Shown here piece by piece: positions 32,487-43,175 of a stretch of 64,000 nt of DNA. Within the stretch, counting starts at the first letter, position 1; every line of letters starts with the position of its first letter. The notes under the pieces were generated by a model, which was given only the letters and a program-made list of their open reading frames with translations, did not search any database and was not told where the DNA came from. Source of the stretch: Acidobacteriota bacterium (GTDB taxonomy: Bacteria > Acidobacteriota > Terriglobia > Acidiferrales > UBA7541); assembly GCA_013289585.1 (NCBI GenBank), contig JABCZR010000015.1, forward strand, positions 1 through 64,000. Reading direction: 5' to 3'. The translations under genes were made by a program, and so were the position numbers.

Positions 32487-33580
32487 GAACTTGTCCTCTG
32501 CCGATTTCCCTGCACGTTCGCGGCCTCCTCAATCAAATTGACAATATCCCGCGCAGCGTGCGGCCGGGCGAGCCCGCGCGCAGCGGTTGCCAGCTTTTCG
32601 ATCTCCTGGGGTTGGTCGAGGAGAGAGAAAATTTCATTGGTCAGTTTATCAGGGGTGAGTTCCGACTCGGAAATCAGCCGGCCGGCGCCCGCGCGCGACA
32701 TTTCCTGCGCGTTGCGCAGCTGATGGCTGTCGGTGGCTCTTCCAAAAGGAATAAAGATGGCCGCGCGGCCCGCGGCGGCGATTTCCGCCGCGGTGATGGC
32801 TCCTGCGCGGCAAACAATCACGTCGGCCCAAGCAAAACGCTCCGGCATGTTGGTCAGGAAGGGCACGACCTCCGCATGGATTTCGCGCCGCGCGTATGCG
32901 GTGCGCACAGCATTGTAATCGCGTTCGCCCGTCTGATGCACGATGGCCAGTTCATTTTTTCGCGTGGCGAGGCGGTCCATGGCGTCAACGAATGCGCGGT
33001 TGACCGGCAGCGCGCCTTGGCTGCCGCCGGTGATCAACAGCCGGAAAGGCATCCCCATCTTTCGCGGAGCGATGGAGAAAAACTCCGGGCGCACCGGGCA
33101 GCCGGTAACAATGGCTTTTTTTCCCCACACCTGTGCAGAAACTGCATACCCGGTCGCGATCCGCGCGGAAATTCGCGCCAGCACTTTGTTGGTGAAGCCG
33201 GGCTCGGCGTTCGGTTCAAAAATGACGTTTGGCACGCGGCCCAGCCAAGCCGCGAGCAGCATCGGGCCTGCGGCGTAGCCGCCGACTCCGAATGCTGCAA
33301 TGGGCTTGTGCTTCCCAAGAACGCGCTGCGCATCCAGCATCGCCGGAGCGAGCATTGCCAAATTCCTGAGCAGCGTTGCTCCGCCTTTACCTTTCAAGCC
33401 GGCCACGCGCAGCGTTTCCAGCGGCAGTCCCGCTTGCGGCACCAGCTTCATTTCGATTCCGCGCTCCGTTCCCACCAGCACCACTTCCCTCTCGTTCCCT
33501 CTCGAAAGCCATTCCTGAGCGATCGCCAGCGCCGGAAAAACGTGACCGCCCGTTCCACCGCCTGCAATCAGCAATTTCAC
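32483..33580 (-). CDS. murG: UDP-N-acetylglucosamine transferase MurG
   Basis: [53 protein letters not shown]. Confidence 0.97.
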   Translation of the reverse strand: MKLLIAGGGTGGHVFPALAIAQEWLSRGNEREVVLVGTERGIEMKLVPQAGLPLETLRVAGLKGKGGATLLRNLAMLAPAMLDAQRVLGKHKPIAAFGVGGYAAGPMLLAAWLGRVPNVIFEPNAEPGFTNKVLARISARIATGYAVSAQVWGKKAIVTGCPVRPEFFSIAPRKMGMPFRLLITGGSQGALPVNRAFVDAMDRLATRKNELAIVHQTGERDYNAVRTAYARREIHAEVVPFLTNMPERFAWADVIVCRAGAITAAEIAAAGRAAIFIPFGRATDSHQLRNAQEMSRAGAGRLISESELTPDKLTNEIFSLLDQPQEIEKLATAARGLARPHAARDIVNLIEEAANVQGNRQRTSS

Positions 33581-33596
33581 GTGGGGCGCCCGCTCC

Positions 33597-34715
33597 TCAC
33601 GCTTCCGCCGCTTGCTGCGAAATATTCAGGAGCACGCCGGTTGCCAGCAGCATCGCCAGCAAACTCGATCCGCCGTAGCTGATGAACGGTAGCGGGATTC
33701 CTTTTGTGGGAACCATGCCGAGCACCACTGCGAAATTAATGAGCGCCTGGCTCATCACCATCGCGGTAATCCCCAGCGCCAGCAGCCTTCCGAAACCATC
33801 CGGCGCGGAAAACGCGGCGCGCATTCCCCTCCAGCCGTAGACCACAAACAGCGCGATGATGACCATCGCGCCGATGAACCCCAGTTCTTCGCAAATCACG
33901 GCATATATAAAATCCGTGTGCGCCTCAGGAAGGTAGAAAAGTTTTTGTTTGCTCTCCATCAGGCCAACGCCGGTGAATCCTCCCGAGCCCACGGCGATGA
34001 GCGACTGCAACAATTGAAATCCCGCTCCTTGCGGATCGGAATCCGGATGGAGAAACGCCATCAGCCGTGCTTGGCGATAGGCGACGTGAGTAATCAAGAG
34101 ATAAAGAACGGGCATCGCGGCCACAGCGCCGGCAGCGATCCACTTCCAGGAAAGGCCGGCGACGTAAAGAACTGCTGTCGCAACGAGGACGATTTCGATG
34201 GCGGTACCCAAGTCTGGCTGCAGGAGCACCAAAGCCACACAGATCAGGATTGGTCCCGCCGCGGGAAGAATGGTTTGCATGAAATCCTCTTTGCAAAATT
34301 CCATTCCGGCTTTGCCGCGGCGCTTGAGGTCGAGGAACCACGCCAGATAGAGAATCACGGCGAGCTTTGCGAGTTCCGAAGGCTGGATGTTGACGGGACC
34401 AATCTTGATCCAGCGGTGCGTGGCGTGAGATTTATCCAGGAAAAAAGTCCCGACGAGCATGAGCAGAACCACGCAGACGACTGGGTAGATGACCCCAGGT
34501 TCGCGCAGCTTGCGATAGTCGGTGCGCATCAGCACGAACATTCCCGTAAGGCCGAGCAACAGCCACGCCGCCTGCCGCGCCAGAAAAATGTAGGAATGGC
34601 CGTATTGTTGTTCCGCGGTGACCGCGGAAGCGCTGAGAATCATCACCGCGCCGAACAAACATAGCGCCAGGGTCACTCCAAACAGCCATCGGTCGTTTTC
34701 GAGTCGTCTCGGCAC
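33597..34715 (-). CDS. ftsW: Lipid II polymerase FtsW (SEDS)
   Basis: Polytopic; HTDFIYAVICEELGFIGA; PTKGIPLPFISYGGSSLL. Confidence 0.96.
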   Translation of the reverse strand: MPRRLENDRWLFGVTLALCLFGAVMILSASAVTAEQQYGHSYIFLARQAAWLLLGLTGMFVLMRTDYRKLREPGVIYPVVCVVLLMLVGTFFLDKSHATHRWIKIGPVNIQPSELAKLAVILYLAWFLDLKRRGKAGMEFCKEDFMQTILPAAGPILICVALVLLQPDLGTAIEIVLVATAVLYVAGLSWKWIAAGAVAAMPVLYLLITHVAYRQARLMAFLHPDSDPQGAGFQLLQSLIAVGSGGFTGVGLMESKQKLFYLPEAHTDFIYAVICEELGFIGAMVIIALFVVYGWRGMRAAFSAPDGFGRLLALGITAMVMSQALINFAVVLGMVPTKGIPLPFISYGGSSLLAMLLATGVLLNISQQAAEA

Positions 34716-34721
34716 GTCTGC

Positions 34722-36113
34722 TCACCTTCCCCCTGAACTTGTACTTGCGGCATGCCGCTCTAACTGATGCACCAAATCTTTGAAGACCCGTCCACGGTGC
34801 TCGTAGTTTTCAAACTGGTCGAAGCTGGCGCAGGCGGGCGCGAAGAGCACAACATCCCCAGGACGCGCCGCGTGTGAAGCGATCTCCACCGCGCGCTCGA
34901 TAGTTCCGGCGCGCTCGATGGCCACGCTCCCGGCGATTTGTTTTTCAATTTTCTCCGCCGCCGCGCCAATCAGCAGCGCGAGAATGGCTTTTTCGCGCAA
35001 CAGCTTTTGCAGCGCAGTGTAGTCGCTGCCTTTGTCTTTCCCGCCAAGGACCACGAGGATCCTCCCGGGAAAAGAATCCAGTGCCTTCAGCGTGGCATCC
35101 ACGTTGGTGGCTTTCGAATCGTTGTAGTAGCGCACGCCGCCAATCTCCGCGACAAACTCCAGCCGGTGCTCCACGCCTGAAAACGAGCGCACCCCTTTGG
35201 CGATGGCCGAGGCGTCCGCCCCGGCGAGCCGCGTAGCCGCTACTGCGGCCAGGACATTTTCCACGTTGTGGGCACCAGCCATCGAAATATCCTGAAGCTT
35301 CAGCAGGGTTTCTTCATTTCCGTCGCGCCGAAAAACAATCTCATTTTCGCGAACGAATGCGCCTTGCGCTACGCGCTGCTTCCTGCTGAACCAGAACACC
35401 TGTGGCTTTGCCGGCGCATATTTTGTGGTCGCCGGATCATCCGCATTCAGCACGGCGCTGTCCGCTTCCGTTTGATTCTCGAAAATCCGCGCCTTGGCCG
35501 CGCCATATTCTTCCAGCGTGTGATGGCGGTCGAGATGGTCCGGCGTGAGATTCAGAAACACACTGATGTTTGGCCGAAAGCTGTCGATCAGCTCGAGCTG
35601 GAAGCTGCTCAGCTCTACCACCGTGACGCTCGCGTCGTTTGTCTCTTCTACTCGCGAAATCAGAGGCGTGCCGATGTTTCCCGCAAGAATTGTGGAGATT
35701 CCGGCGCTCCTCAAAATGTGTTCGATCAGCGAAGTGGTGGTGGTCTTTCCATTCGAACCGGTGATACCGATCAGGCGACCATTCAAGAACCGATCCGCCA
35801 GTTCGATTTCACTCCAGATTGTGATGCCTTTCGCGCGCGCAGCTTTCAACAGCGGCGCGTCCGCGGGCACACCAGGACTCGGAATGATCAAATCCTGTTC
35901 CAGAACTGTTTCTTCCCGGTGGCCACCCAATTCAAGATGAACTCCCGCGGTCCGCAACTGGGAAAGCACTTCGCCAATTGCGTTTTCCGTCCGCGCATCC
36001 GTGGCGGTCACGCTTGCGCCGCACGCGGAGCAAAAAAGCGAAGTGGCTACACCCGTCCTGGCCAGTCCTACGACCAGCACGCGCTTGCCTCGCAATTCGA
36101 ATGCATTCGCCAT
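34722..36113 (-). CDS. murD: UDP-N-acetylmuramoylalanine-D-glutamate ligase
   Basis: VLVVGLARTGVA, GITGSNGKTTTTSLI, NDSKATNVDATLKAL, LFAPACASFDQFENYEHRG. Confidence 0.97.
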   Translation of the reverse strand: MANAFELRGKRVLVVGLARTGVATSLFCSACGASVTATDARTENAIGEVLSQLRTAGVHLELGGHREETVLEQDLIIPSPGVPADAPLLKAARAKGITIWSEIELADRFLNGRLIGITGSNGKTTTTSLIEHILRSAGISTILAGNIGTPLISRVEETNDASVTVVELSSFQLELIDSFRPNISVFLNLTPDHLDRHHTLEEYGAAKARIFENQTEADSAVLNADDPATTKYAPAKPQVFWFSRKQRVAQGAFVRENEIVFRRDGNEETLLKLQDISMAGAHNVENVLAAVAATRLAGADASAIAKGVRSFSGVEHRLEFVAEIGGVRYYNDSKATNVDATLKALDSFPGRILVVLGGKDKGSDYTALQKLLREKAILALLIGAAAEKIEKQIAGSVAIERAGTIERAVEIASHAARPGDVVLFAPACASFDQFENYEHRGRVFKDLVHQLERHAASTSSGGR

Positions 36114-36147
36114 CGGTCTCGCAAAACCCTCTCAACCAAATGCCTAG

Positions 36148-37293
36148 CTACCGCAATTTCAAAGTTGTCAGCGCAAACAGCGCGAACACCAGCGCGACAA
36201 TCCAGAACCGCACGATCACTTTCGATTCGCTCCAACCCATCAACTCAAAATGATGATGGATGGGCGCCATTCGAAAGATGCGCTTGCCGCGCAACTTGAA
36301 GGAACCAACTTGCAAAATCACGGAAAGCGCTTCAATCACGAAAATACCGCCCACGAAAAAGAGCAGAATCTCCTGCTTAATGATCACCGCAATGGTGCCC
36401 AGCGTTCCGCCGAGCGACAACGAACCCACGTCGCCCATGAAAATTTCCGCGGGATGCGCGTTGTACCAGAGAAACCCCAGCGAAGCTCCGACAAGTGCGC
36501 CGCAAAATACAGTGAGTTCGCCGACACGCGGGATGTACTGAATCTCCAGATAAGTTGCCCAGCGGTAGTTGCTGCTCACGTAAGTCAAAACAGTCAGCGC
36601 CCCGGCTGCAATCACCGTGCAACCGATGGCCAAGCCATCGAGGCCGTCCGTCAGATTTACCGCATTCGAAGAGCCCACAATGACGATTGCGGTCGCCACG
36701 AGAAACGGCACAAACGCCAGCGGCCAGAGATGCCCGGAAAAGTGGGATTGATCCAGGAGCGAGTGCACTACCAGATCCGGACGGAAACGTTTAAAAAAAG
36801 GAAAGACGAACTGCGTCGAGTAGGCGCTGTACGTGGCCAAAACCAAAAGCACCACGCCGACGATCAAGCTGACGAAAACCTGGAAGTAGATTTTTTTCTT
36901 AGCCGTAAGCCCCAGGTTGCGCTGCTGCGAAACTTTGGCGTAGTCATCAATGAATCCGATGACCGCAAAACCGAACAGTGCTAAGAGCGACAGCAAAATA
37001 AACGGATTGGTCAGATCCGCCCAGAGCAGCACCGGTACAGCTGTCGAAAGAACGATCAGCACGCCGCCCATGGTGGGCGTGCCCGCCTTCTTCTTGTGCT
37101 CTTGTGGCCCTTCTTCGCGGATGAACTGTCCAATCTGCAATTCGCGTAAGCGGCGAATGAGCCACGGCCCGAACACCAGCGCAAGAAACATCGCCGTTAG
37201 GCTGGCGTACACGGTCCTGACCGTGATGTAGCGGAATACGTTCAGCGGGCTGAAATACTTCTGCAAGACGTGGTAGAGGAGGTAGTACAGCAT
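36148..37293 (-). CDS. mraY: Phospho-N-acetylmuramoyl-pentapeptide transferase
   Basis: KKAGTPTMGGVLIV, FIDDYAKV, NLTDGLDGLAIG, PIHHHFELMGWSE. Confidence 0.97.
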   Translation of the reverse strand: MLYYLLYHVLQKYFSPLNVFRYITVRTVYASLTAMFLALVFGPWLIRRLRELQIGQFIREEGPQEHKKKAGTPTMGGVLIVLSTAVPVLLWADLTNPFILLSLLALFGFAVIGFIDDYAKVSQQRNLGLTAKKKIYFQVFVSLIVGVVLLVLATYSAYSTQFVFPFFKRFRPDLVVHSLLDQSHFSGHLWPLAFVPFLVATAIVIVGSSNAVNLTDGLDGLAIGCTVIAAGALTVLTYVSSNYRWATYLEIQYIPRVGELTVFCGALVGASLGFLWYNAHPAEIFMGDVGSLSLGGTLGTIAVIIKQEILLFFVGGIFVIEALSVILQVGSFKLRGKRIFRMAPIHHHFELMGWSESKVIVRFWIVALVFALFALTTLKLR

Positions 37294-37294
37294 C

Positions 37295-38734
37295 TCAGTG
37301 CTTTACCTCCTGGTCTGATTTTTCGCCCGGGACGGCGTGCCTCACGATGAGCACTTCGACGATGCGCTCCATCTTCACGCCGCGTGAGCCTTTCACCAGT
37401 AGCAAATCCCCTGAGACCAGAAGGTCTTTCAAATACTCAGCTGCCTCTTCGGGTGTCGCGAAGAATTTAGCCTGCGCCCGCGGAAAGCCGGAGGCCACCG
37501 CGCCTTCCACGATTTCCGCGGCATCGCCAGCCACCGCGATTATCGAATCGATTTTGCCCGTCTTCGCGGCAAATTTTCCCGCTTCCCGGTGCAATTCGCG
37601 GGATGCTGTGCCGAGCTCGCGCATTTCACCCGCAACGAGGATGCGACGCCGAAAACTTGGTGTGGCCGCCAGCAGCTCCGTCATCGCCTGCAGCGCCGCG
37701 GGACTCGAATTGTAGCTATCGTTGATCAGCGCCGCTCCATTCGAAAACCGCAAAAGTTCACCGCGCATCGCGGGCGCGCGCAGCGAGCGGAACACGCTTT
37801 GCGCTTCCGCTGCTCCAATATTCCAAACGCTCGCCGCCGCCAACGCCGCCAAAGCGTTGGCAATCGCGTGATACCCCGGCACCGTCAACTCCAGCCGCAC
37901 ACGACCTTCCGGACTGACGTAGTCAAACGACGAGCCAAACGCCCCGCGGTCTTCAATCTCCTGCGCCATGAAGAATGCCTGCTTTTCAATTCCATACGTC
38001 AGGACACGTCCAGGTGCGAACGAGCCAAACGCCGCCACGCGTGGATCATCCGCGTTCAGCACTGCCGTCGAATCATGCCCATTCAATCCTTCGATCAGCT
38101 CGCGTTTCGCAAGCGCAATCTCATCCACCGACGAAAAAAACTCCAAATGCGCCGGCGCAACGCGCGTCACCACTCCAACATCCGGCTTGGCAATCGCCGC
38201 CAGCCGCGCCAGCTCACCGCGCCGCGACATGCCCATCTCCAGCACCGCTGCTTGATGCGTTTCTTCCAGCCGGAACAGCGTCAGCGGCAGCCCGTACTCG
38301 TTATTCAGGTTCCCTTCCGACTTCAATACCCGCAGCTTCGAGCCCAGCAATGCCGCCAGGATCTCCTTCGTGGTGGTCTTACCGACAGAACCTGTGACCC
38401 CGGCAATTTTCCCGCCCCAGGCTTCGCGCACCGCACGCGCGAGTTGCTTGAGTGCCTCGAAGGTGTCTGCCACGGCGATGCAGCGGCTGCTGACTTCGCC
38501 CGGGTACTTCGAAAGACGCCCTTGCGCCACCACTGCCGCGATCGCTCCACGCTCCAGCGCAATGCCCACATGATCGTGTCCATCGTGACGCGGTCCGTGG
38601 ATGGCGATGAACAGTTCTCCGGCACGTACCGTGCGAGAATCAATCGAGACGCCGGCCACCCGGGCCAGGGGGTCGAGTTTCGTTCCCGGCCGAGTACCCA
38701 GAGCGCCAGCCACTTGTGCAATCGTCCACCGCAT
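37295..38734 (-). CDS. murF: UDP-MurNAc-tripeptide-D-Ala-D-Ala ligase
   Basis: GVTGSVGKTTTKEILAALL, LEMGMSRRGELARLA, LINDSYNSSPAAL, LVKGSRGVKMERIVE. Confidence 0.96.
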   Translation of the reverse strand: MRWTIAQVAGALGTRPGTKLDPLARVAGVSIDSRTVRAGELFIAIHGPRHDGHDHVGIALERGAIAAVVAQGRLSKYPGEVSSRCIAVADTFEALKQLARAVREAWGGKIAGVTGSVGKTTTKEILAALLGSKLRVLKSEGNLNNEYGLPLTLFRLEETHQAAVLEMGMSRRGELARLAAIAKPDVGVVTRVAPAHLEFFSSVDEIALAKRELIEGLNGHDSTAVLNADDPRVAAFGSFAPGRVLTYGIEKQAFFMAQEIEDRGAFGSSFDYVSPEGRVRLELTVPGYHAIANALAALAAASVWNIGAAEAQSVFRSLRAPAMRGELLRFSNGAALINDSYNSSPAALQAMTELLAATPSFRRRILVAGEMRELGTASRELHREAGKFAAKTGKIDSIIAVAGDAAEIVEGAVASGFPRAQAKFFATPEEAAEYLKDLLVSGDLLLVKGSRGVKMERIVEVLIVRHAVPGEKSDQEVKH

Positions 38735-38864
38735 AAGTTCCTCAAAGGGTTCTTCTTAACCGCACCAACCACGCCAGGTTGTGTTCTCACCGTTTTGAGG
38801 GTTCCTCCTTTCGAGAGGTGACCAATGGCACTAGCGCCCTCGTAACAGCTTCTATTCAAGCGCG

Positions 38865-40511
38865 CTAAGTGCCAAACCCGTTGTCCGAACCGCCCGGCGG
38901 CTCTCCTTTTGCCTGGCCGCCTGGCGGCTCGGAAAATCCACGCTGGCGAAGCGCGCGGCGCGCCTCGATGCGATCGTCAAATTCGAAAGTGCGGTCCGCC
39001 AAAATCTGATAATTCTCGTGACCCTTTCCGGCCAAAAGCACGATGTCTCCCGCGCGCGCTTCATCCATCGCCAGCCCGATGGCTTTTTCGCGGTCCGGTT
39101 CGATCAAATATTTCCCCGCGGTTTTCTGCAAGCCGACGATGACGTCGCTGATGATTTTCAGCGGATCCTCGCTGCGTGGATTGTCGCTGGAAAGAATCGT
39201 CAGGTCGCTCAGCCTTCCAGTTACTTCACCCATGACCGGCCGTTTCGTGCGATCTTTTTCGCCGCCGCACCCGAAGAGCGTGATGACTCGCCCTTTAGGA
39301 TTCAACTCGCGCGCCGTTCGAATCAGATTTTCCAGCGCATCGTCCGTGTGGGCGTAATCCACAATCACCAGAAACGGCTGCCCGAGATCAATCCGTTCGA
39401 AGCGCCCGGAAACGCTCTGTAGGTTTCGAATACCCTTTTCGATCACTTCGTTCGAAAGGCCAAGCGCTTGCGCCGCGCCAATCGCGGCCAGCAGGTTGTA
39501 GACGTTGATGCGCCCCACCAGCGCAGACTCCACCTGCACTTTCCCATTTGGCGTTTGCGCCGTGAACGTTAAACCGTCGAACGCCAGCTGGAATTTCTTC
39601 GTGGTGATGTCGGCAGGCGATTCCAACCCATAAGTTACGGTGTTCTTCGGGAGTCCCGCCAGCCGTTTCCCGAACTCATCGTCGGTATTCAGCACCGCCA
39701 CTTCCGGAACACCCGCTCCCGTGCCTTCAAAAAGTTTTCTCTTTGCTGCAAAATAATCTTCAAACGTCTTATGGTAATCCATGTGTTCGCGAGTCAAGTT
39801 TGTGAACACTGCGGCTTGAAAATGGCAGCCCCAAACGCGATCCATCGCCAAGGAGTGCGAGCTTGCTTCGAGAACGGCGTACTTCCCGCCTGCGTCGCGG
39901 ATCTCCGCGAAAAACCCCTGCAGGTCCACGGACTCGGGGGTGGTGTTCGACGCGGGATAATCACCAAGCGGCGTGTGATACGCGATAGTCCCGAACAAAC
40001 CTGTCTGCGCGCCGGAAGCCTTCACGATTGCATCGATCACAGACGTTGTCGTCGTTTTCCCGTTCGTTCCGGTCACCGCAACGAGCTGCAACGCATTTGC
40101 AGGCTTCCCAAAGAAATTCGCGGACGTAATCGCCAGCGCTTTGCGCGCGTCGCGCACCTGAATCCACGTCACACCTTTCGGCGCCGCGCTAGGTACAGGC
40201 TCAGCACTTGCAATGGCCACGGCTCCGCGCTTCACCGCATCCTGGATGAACGCGTTTCCGTCCGCCTTGGCGCCATGCAGCGCGAAAAAGAACGCCCCCG
40301 GCAGCACTTTGCGCGAATCGCAAGCCACCTGCAGGATTTCCAGATCACCCACGCCGGCGGCCACGGCGGTTTCTGTGCCTTCCAATAATTCGCTCAATTT
40401 TCTTCGAATGGCTGCCCTGTCTCGGTGAGCAGACGGATTCCCTGGGTTGGCGGCTTCGTTCGTGGTGGCGTCCCGTGCCTGGTCTTCTTCTTGGCTCAAT
40501 CCAATTTTCAT
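38865..40511 (-). CDS. murE: UDP-MurNAc-L-Ala-D-Glu-diaminopimelate ligase
   Basis: AVTGTNGKTTTTSVID, FTNLTREHMDYHKTFEDY, SDNPRSEDP (the DNPR pattern typical of mDAP-adding MurE). Confidence 0.96.
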   Translation of the reverse strand: MKIGLSQEEDQARDATTNEAANPGNPSAHRDRAAIRRKLSELLEGTETAVAAGVGDLEILQVACDSRKVLPGAFFFALHGAKADGNAFIQDAVKRGAVAIASAEPVPSAAPKGVTWIQVRDARKALAITSANFFGKPANALQLVAVTGTNGKTTTTSVIDAIVKASGAQTGLFGTIAYHTPLGDYPASNTTPESVDLQGFFAEIRDAGGKYAVLEASSHSLAMDRVWGCHFQAAVFTNLTREHMDYHKTFEDYFAAKRKLFEGTGAGVPEVAVLNTDDEFGKRLAGLPKNTVTYGLESPADITTKKFQLAFDGLTFTAQTPNGKVQVESALVGRINVYNLLAAIGAAQALGLSNEVIEKGIRNLQSVSGRFERIDLGQPFLVIVDYAHTDDALENLIRTARELNPKGRVITLFGCGGEKDRTKRPVMGEVTGRLSDLTILSSDNPRSEDPLKIISDVIVGLQKTAGKYLIEPDREKAIGLAMDEARAGDIVLLAGKGHENYQILADRTFEFDDRIEARRALRQRGFSEPPGGQAKGEPPGGSDNGFGT

Positions 40512-40512
40512 C

Positions 40513-42654
40513 CTAAGGCCTGACCCTCTGCTTCGGCTTCTCTATCTTTGATGCCGGTGCTCCGAACTGCACGGTGATCTTTGCGCCCCGCCGGAGTTTC
40601 GCCCCGACCGCAGGCGTCTGATTCGTTGCAAGACCACTGCCAACGAGAACAGGGTCCAATCCCAGGTGGATGCAAGCCTCAGTTACCTCGCGCATCGTCT
40701 TGCCGGAAAAATCCGGGACCTCAATATCCCCACCTTCGTCCACAGCCACTGTCACCGCAGGCGGCGCGCTCTTGCTCTCTTTCGAATTGGGCACCGAAGT
40801 CTCCGCGGGAGGCTGATCGGGCAACCCCGAAAAATCCGCCGGCGTAAAATCTTCCAGCGCCGCACTATCGGAAACGTCACGACTCTTGTACGAAGCCTGC
40901 ATCAGCTGCGAACCCACCGGCACGTCCCGCGGCACATCCAGATATGGCAGCACCTGCTCGGCGATGCGCTTGAAGACCGGCGCCGCTACCATCCCGCCTT
41001 CATGCAGTCCGACCGGGGAATCCAGAGACACCAGGATGGCCACCGCAGGATTGCTGATGGGCGCAAACCCCGTAAAAGACGCAATGAAATGCGTCGGCGA
41101 ATATCGCCCTGTCGCCGGATCTATTTTTTGTGCCGAACCGGTTTTGCCGGCCGCGGTCCAGCCATCGAGGTGTGCTAGTTTTCCCGTCCCATTCAGCACT
41201 ACACCTTCCATCAAACGCCGCAGTGTCGCCGCCGTCTCCGGCCGAATCACTCGTCTGGGCTCCGCCGGAGCGAGCGGACCCTCCGCTGGCAAGACCTGCT
41301 CGCCCCGCCGCAGCTCTGCAATCACATGCGGCTTATAAAGCATTCCGCCGTTGGCAATCGCTGAGACGGCGCTGATCAGCTGAATCGGCGTAACGCCAAC
41401 TTCCTGGCCCATCGAGATGGACCCGATCGACACTGGCGTCCAGTTTTCCAGCCGCCGCAGCAGTCCCTTGCTCTCGCCCGGCATGTCCACGCCTGTGGGT
41501 TGGCCAAAACCGAATGTGCGAATGTAATCGTAGAATTTCGGCGCGCCCAGCCGCAGGGCAATCTTGATGGCGCCCACGTCGCTGGATTGCGCCAGAATGT
41601 CCGCTACACTCAAGAGGCCGAACGGCTTGTGGTCGCGAATGCGGTGCCCGGCAATATAAACGGCGCCATTCTCGCAATCGAAGACTTCCGTAGGCCGCGT
41701 AATTCCCTGGTCAAACGCCGCTGCCAGCGTGATCAATTTGAAAGTCGATCCCGGTTCATACAGCGCGCTGATGCCGCGGTTCATCCGCGATTCCGCCGGC
41801 GCATCGTTCGCCGCGTTCGGATTGAACTTCGGCCAATTCGCCAGCCCAAGGATTTCCCCGGTGCTGGGATTCATCACGATCGCCGTTCCAGCGATGGCAT
41901 GCGTCCTGGCGATCGCCACGGCAAGCTCACGCTCGGCGATGTATTGGACTTTCTCATCCAGCGTGAGCACCACATTCGCGCCACGCTCCCGCTGCGCCTC
42001 CCCGCCGTCGAACCAGCGTTGCCGCGCGTCGGCCATCACGATGATCTTTTCGCTCTTACCGCGAATCTGGCTGTCCAGTTCGTACTCGATGCCGCCCAGG
42101 CCCTTTTCGTCCATGTCCACAAAGCCGAGTACGTGGGAAGCGAGATCGCGCTTCGGATAAAACCGCTGATTTTCCTTCTGGAAATACACGCCTTTCAGAT
42201 TCAGAGCTTCCACCGCTTCCCTTTTTTCCGGAGGGAGCTTGCGTGAAATCCACACAAACGTGCGCGACGATTCCAGCCGCTGTTCCAGCACGTCCCGCGG
42301 GATTCCCAGCACTCCGGAAAGCAGCCGCGCCGCGAGCTGTTCGTCGGCAAGTTCCGAAGGCACGGCGAACGCTGAATCCACAGGAATGCTCATTGCCAGG
42401 GGATGCATATTGCGATCGAAGATCGACCCGCGCTTTGGAGTGATCTCGATGACGCGCTTCTGCTGCCGCTGCGCGCGTGCCATGTAATCGCTATGTCGGA
42501 GAAGTTGCAGGTAGCCCAGACGGCCAAGAACCGCGGTCATCCAGATCGTCGCCAATAGTCCGACAATCAAGATGCGTTTCGCAGCCATGCGTCTACGCTC
42601 ACTGCTGGCAGGAGCGCGATCACCCGAAGCGGCGTGGAGACGGTTCTGTTGCAT
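40513..42654 (-). CDS. ftsI: Peptidoglycan D,D-transpeptidase FtsI/PBP with C-terminal PASTA domain
   Basis: YEPGSTFKLITLA (SxxK), AAGKTGSAQKID (KTG), terminal VPDFSGKTMREVTEACIHLGLDP PASTA. Confidence 0.95.
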   Translation of the reverse strand: MQQNRLHAASGDRAPASSERRRMAAKRILIVGLLATIWMTAVLGRLGYLQLLRHSDYMARAQRQQKRVIEITPKRGSIFDRNMHPLAMSIPVDSAFAVPSELADEQLAARLLSGVLGIPRDVLEQRLESSRTFVWISRKLPPEKREAVEALNLKGVYFQKENQRFYPKRDLASHVLGFVDMDEKGLGGIEYELDSQIRGKSEKIIVMADARQRWFDGGEAQRERGANVVLTLDEKVQYIAERELAVAIARTHAIAGTAIVMNPSTGEILGLANWPKFNPNAANDAPAESRMNRGISALYEPGSTFKLITLAAAFDQGITRPTEVFDCENGAVYIAGHRIRDHKPFGLLSVADILAQSSDVGAIKIALRLGAPKFYDYIRTFGFGQPTGVDMPGESKGLLRRLENWTPVSIGSISMGQEVGVTPIQLISAVSAIANGGMLYKPHVIAELRRGEQVLPAEGPLAPAEPRRVIRPETAATLRRLMEGVVLNGTGKLAHLDGWTAAGKTGSAQKIDPATGRYSPTHFIASFTGFAPISNPAVAILVSLDSPVGLHEGGMVAAPVFKRIAEQVLPYLDVPRDVPVGSQLMQASYKSRDVSDSAALEDFTPADFSGLPDQPPAETSVPNSKESKSAPPAVTVAVDEGGDIEVPDFSGKTMREVTEACIHLGLDPVLVGSGLATNQTPAVGAKLRRGAKITVQFGAPASKIEKPKQRVRP

Positions 42655-42739
42655 GGCGAATCAGATCGAGGATCGCTCCGGGTACTGAGTCATAAAATTG
42701 ACAGCAAATTCTCGGGCGATAAACCCGGGCGGAACGAAG

Positions 42740-43156
42740 CTACTGCGCGCGGTTAGGCCGGATGTAGCGCGCTGCGGCCACTTCCGCGCCAGACGGCGCG
42801 TCGTATTCCCGCATTTGTTCTGGCAACGGTTCCGTCAAGCCCAGCTGCTTCCGGGCGATCACGTCGATGCGCATCGGATTCCGCAGCCCGGCAATCTCCA
42901 GCTTCAGCGAAGAATTCAGCGAGGCTGCTTCGGCTTGCTTGCCCTTGACGTCTTCGAGCTGAAAGCTCAGGTCAATGCAGCGAAAATGCTGGTAGATGTA
43001 GAGCATGAAACACATCGCAACGATGCCGCTCAGCGCCACCGTGCGGTAGAGATTGCGCATCTTCACCGGCTCGACGTGGCGCATCAGGCGCGAGTTGTCG
43101 ATGCGCTTGACCGTCTGAAATTCCAACATCGCTGCTGCTTTTTTCTTCCGTGCCAT
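42740..43156 (-). CDS. ftsL: Cell division protein FtsL-like
   Basis: Single TM followed by coiled-coil; position between rsmH and ftsI; start set at MARKKKA. Confidence 0.8.
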   Translation of the reverse strand: MARKKKAAAMLEFQTVKRIDNSRLMRHVEPVKMRNLYRTVALSGIVAMCFMLYIYQHFRCIDLSFQLEDVKGKQAEAASLNSSLKLEIAGLRNPMRIDVIARKQLGLTEPLPEQMREYDAPSGAEVAAARYIRPNRAQ

Positions 43157-43175
43157 ATCGCTACCCTGCCCGCCG

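Noticed and set aside
31383-32723. 446-aa + ORF opposite murC
   Set aside because: Antisense shadow of MurC; same argument applies to 29316-30443, 32558-33682, 35268-36299 and 37589-38821.
38735-38864. 130-nt gap between murF and murE as a hidden gene or regulatory element
   Set aside because: No RBS-supported ORF or clear hairpin/terminator; may simply be an internal promoter region.
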